A DNA stretch of 6,518 nt from Hyphomicrobiales bacterium (GTDB lineage: Bacteria; Pseudomonadota; Alphaproteobacteria; Rhizobiales; Kaistiaceae): NCBI GenBank assembly GCA_017305815.1, contig JAFKJZ010000531.1:3384-9901 (forward strand), in the 5' to 3' direction. The translations under genes were made by a program, and so were the position numbers. The notes under the pieces are model-generated. The model searched no databases. It had not been told where the DNA came from and was given only the letters and a program-made list of their open reading frames with translations. Every line of letters begins with the position of its first letter. Position 1 is the stretch's first letter. Of this stretch, positions 5,946-6,518 are shown piece after piece.

Positions 5946-6278
5946 GGTCCGTACTCCATTGGGAACGAGGCAGCGCTTGATGGAAATCGGGTCAGTTCAA
6001 GGAGATGACGGCGACGTTGGGCCTCACCCAACGAGCCGGTAGCGACGCCGAAATGGCCCGGTTTCCGTCAAGCCCTTCGGGTTGGACCAGAATCGTGCGC
6101 GGGTGCGTCGCCGATCCGCGCCGATGGACCAAACCATCGAATCAAGTCCCTCACCCAACCCTCTCCCGCAAGCGGGCGAGGGCTTTCTGGCTTGCGCCTG
6201 TTCCTGATCGCCATGGACCTTCGGAGAAAACCGGACGGGCACGTCCCCTCGCCCGCTTGCGGGAGAGGCTTGCATGCC
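5946..6278. other. Gene-free convergent intergenic region
   Basis: The 333 bases between the converging VOC and histidine kinase genes hold no believable gene; open frames here run through the repeat and lack homology-like patterns. A perfect 7-base-pair hairpin, CGTTGGG/CCCAACG with loop CCTCA, lies at 6015-6033 without a following U tract. From about 6148 on the sequence is the inverted repeat described separately. No clear intrinsic terminator is seen for either flanking gene, so the repeat or the hairpin may serve that purpose. Confidence 0.6.
6160..6268. repeat. Long inverted repeat, REP/MITE-like intergenic element
   Basis: Two perfect 23-base arms in inverted orientation, 6160-6182 (starting CCTCTCCCGCAAGCGGG) and 6246-6268 (starting CCCTCGCCCGCTTGCGGG), flank a 63-base centre. 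Each arm is itself nearly palindromic (CCCGC-AA-GCGGG), so it can fold alone or pair with the other arm. The lead-in CCCTCACCCAACC at 6148-6160 is typical of dispersed intergenic repeats seen in many alphaproteobacterial genomes. No target-site duplication or transposase is evident. The right arm ends 10 bases from the stop codon of the histidine kinase gene, so it may act as a transcript end or mRNA stabiliser. Confidence 0.8.
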
Positions 6279-6518
6279 CTAGCCCGCCAGCACGCGGGTC
6301 GCCGGGAAGGTCACGCGGATCAGCGTGCCCTGGCCGACGGCGCTGTCGATCTGGAAAGCGGCGCGATTGGCTTCCACCAGCGCCTTGGTCAACGGCAGGC
6401 CGAGGCCGGTGCCGTCGCTGCGATGCTTGGCCGAGGTCGCGACCAGCGGTTGCCGCGTCGTATAGTGCGCGGAGACCATGAGGACCGCCTCCGGCTTCGG
6501 CAGATCAGCCGCGATGCT
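6279..6518 (-). CDS. Sensor histidine kinase, C-terminal fragment
   Basis: The last 79 residues of a histidine kinase whose start lies beyond the right edge. The fragment is the end of the HATPase_c (GHKL) domain: an IAADLPK segment after the unseen first glycine box, a presumed ATP lid, then the second glycine box GTGLGLPL at visible residues 36-43, the helix TKALVEANRA and the closing strands FQIDSAVGQGTLIRVTFP. ANRA in place of the common HGG, together with the GTLIRVTFP ending, recalls the PleC/DivJ/PdhS cell-cycle kinases of alphaproteobacteria, although the sensing and dimerisation domains cannot be seen. The protein stops 10 residues after the domain, so no receiver domain follows. An internal ATG at 6479 is not a start, since the frame stays open to the edge. 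Which pathway it serves cannot be told. Confidence 0.87.
   Translation of the reverse strand, partial: SIAADLPKPEAVLMVSAHYTTRQPLVATSAKHRSDGTGLGLPLTKALVEANRAAFQIDSAVGQGTLIRVTFPATRVLAG

Noticed and set aside
6005..6481. Plus-strand open frame of 158 codons after the VOC gene
   Set aside because: It runs through the inverted repeat and then antisense to the histidine kinase; its AAGGAG abuts the ATG with no spacing and the product resembles repeat-derived false genes.

Overview
The window reads as chromosomal DNA of a GC-rich alphaproteobacterium, most likely of the order Hyphomicrobiales (Rhizobiales). The evidence is the plant/alphaproteobacterial-type glutamate-cysteine ligase, the two-domain universal stress protein, the DUF937 and DUF1127 proteins, a cell-cycle-type histidine kinase C-terminus and an intergenic inverted repeat of a style common in that group. 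No genus can be assigned from the sequence alone. No phage, transposase, CRISPR, tRNA or rRNA is visible, and all genes look native in composition.

Layout. (1) 1-676, minus: a classical short-chain dehydrogenase/reductase (SDR) cut by the left edge, with a LacI-type palindrome just upstream of its ribosome binding site. (2) 836-2206, plus: gshA, divergent from the SDR, with a GC-rich inverted repeat over its likely promoter. (3) 2299-3123 and 3195-3890, plus: a tandem-domain universal stress protein followed closely by a DUF937 protein, probably one transcript; an FNR/FixK-like box precedes the stress gene. (4) 3912-4014: hairpins, one of them a good intrinsic terminator for the minus-strand DUF1127 gene (4004-4354). 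(5) 4355-4641: the regulatory region between the DUF1127 gene and a divergent LysR regulator (4642-5523), with an AT-rich core holding a promoter and an embedded palindrome. (6) 5520-5945: a VOC-fold, bleomycin-resistance-like protein translationally coupled to the regulator. (7) 5946-6278: no gene, but a long inverted repeat with 23-base perfect arms. (8) 6279 to the right edge, minus: the C-terminal end of a sensor histidine kinase.

How the genes relate. gshA (glutathione synthesis), the stress protein, the small VOC binding protein and a LysR regulator beside a DUF1127 gene give the segment a loose stress and redox flavour. The LysR-DUF1127 pairing recalls the VtlR/LsrB regulators of Brucella and rhizobia. 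VtlR controls DUF1127 genes in Brucella, and LsrB is tied to glutathione synthesis in Sinorhizobium. That link is inference. I see no convincing new multi-gene system; the best leads are regulatory sites and the lysR-VOC coupling.
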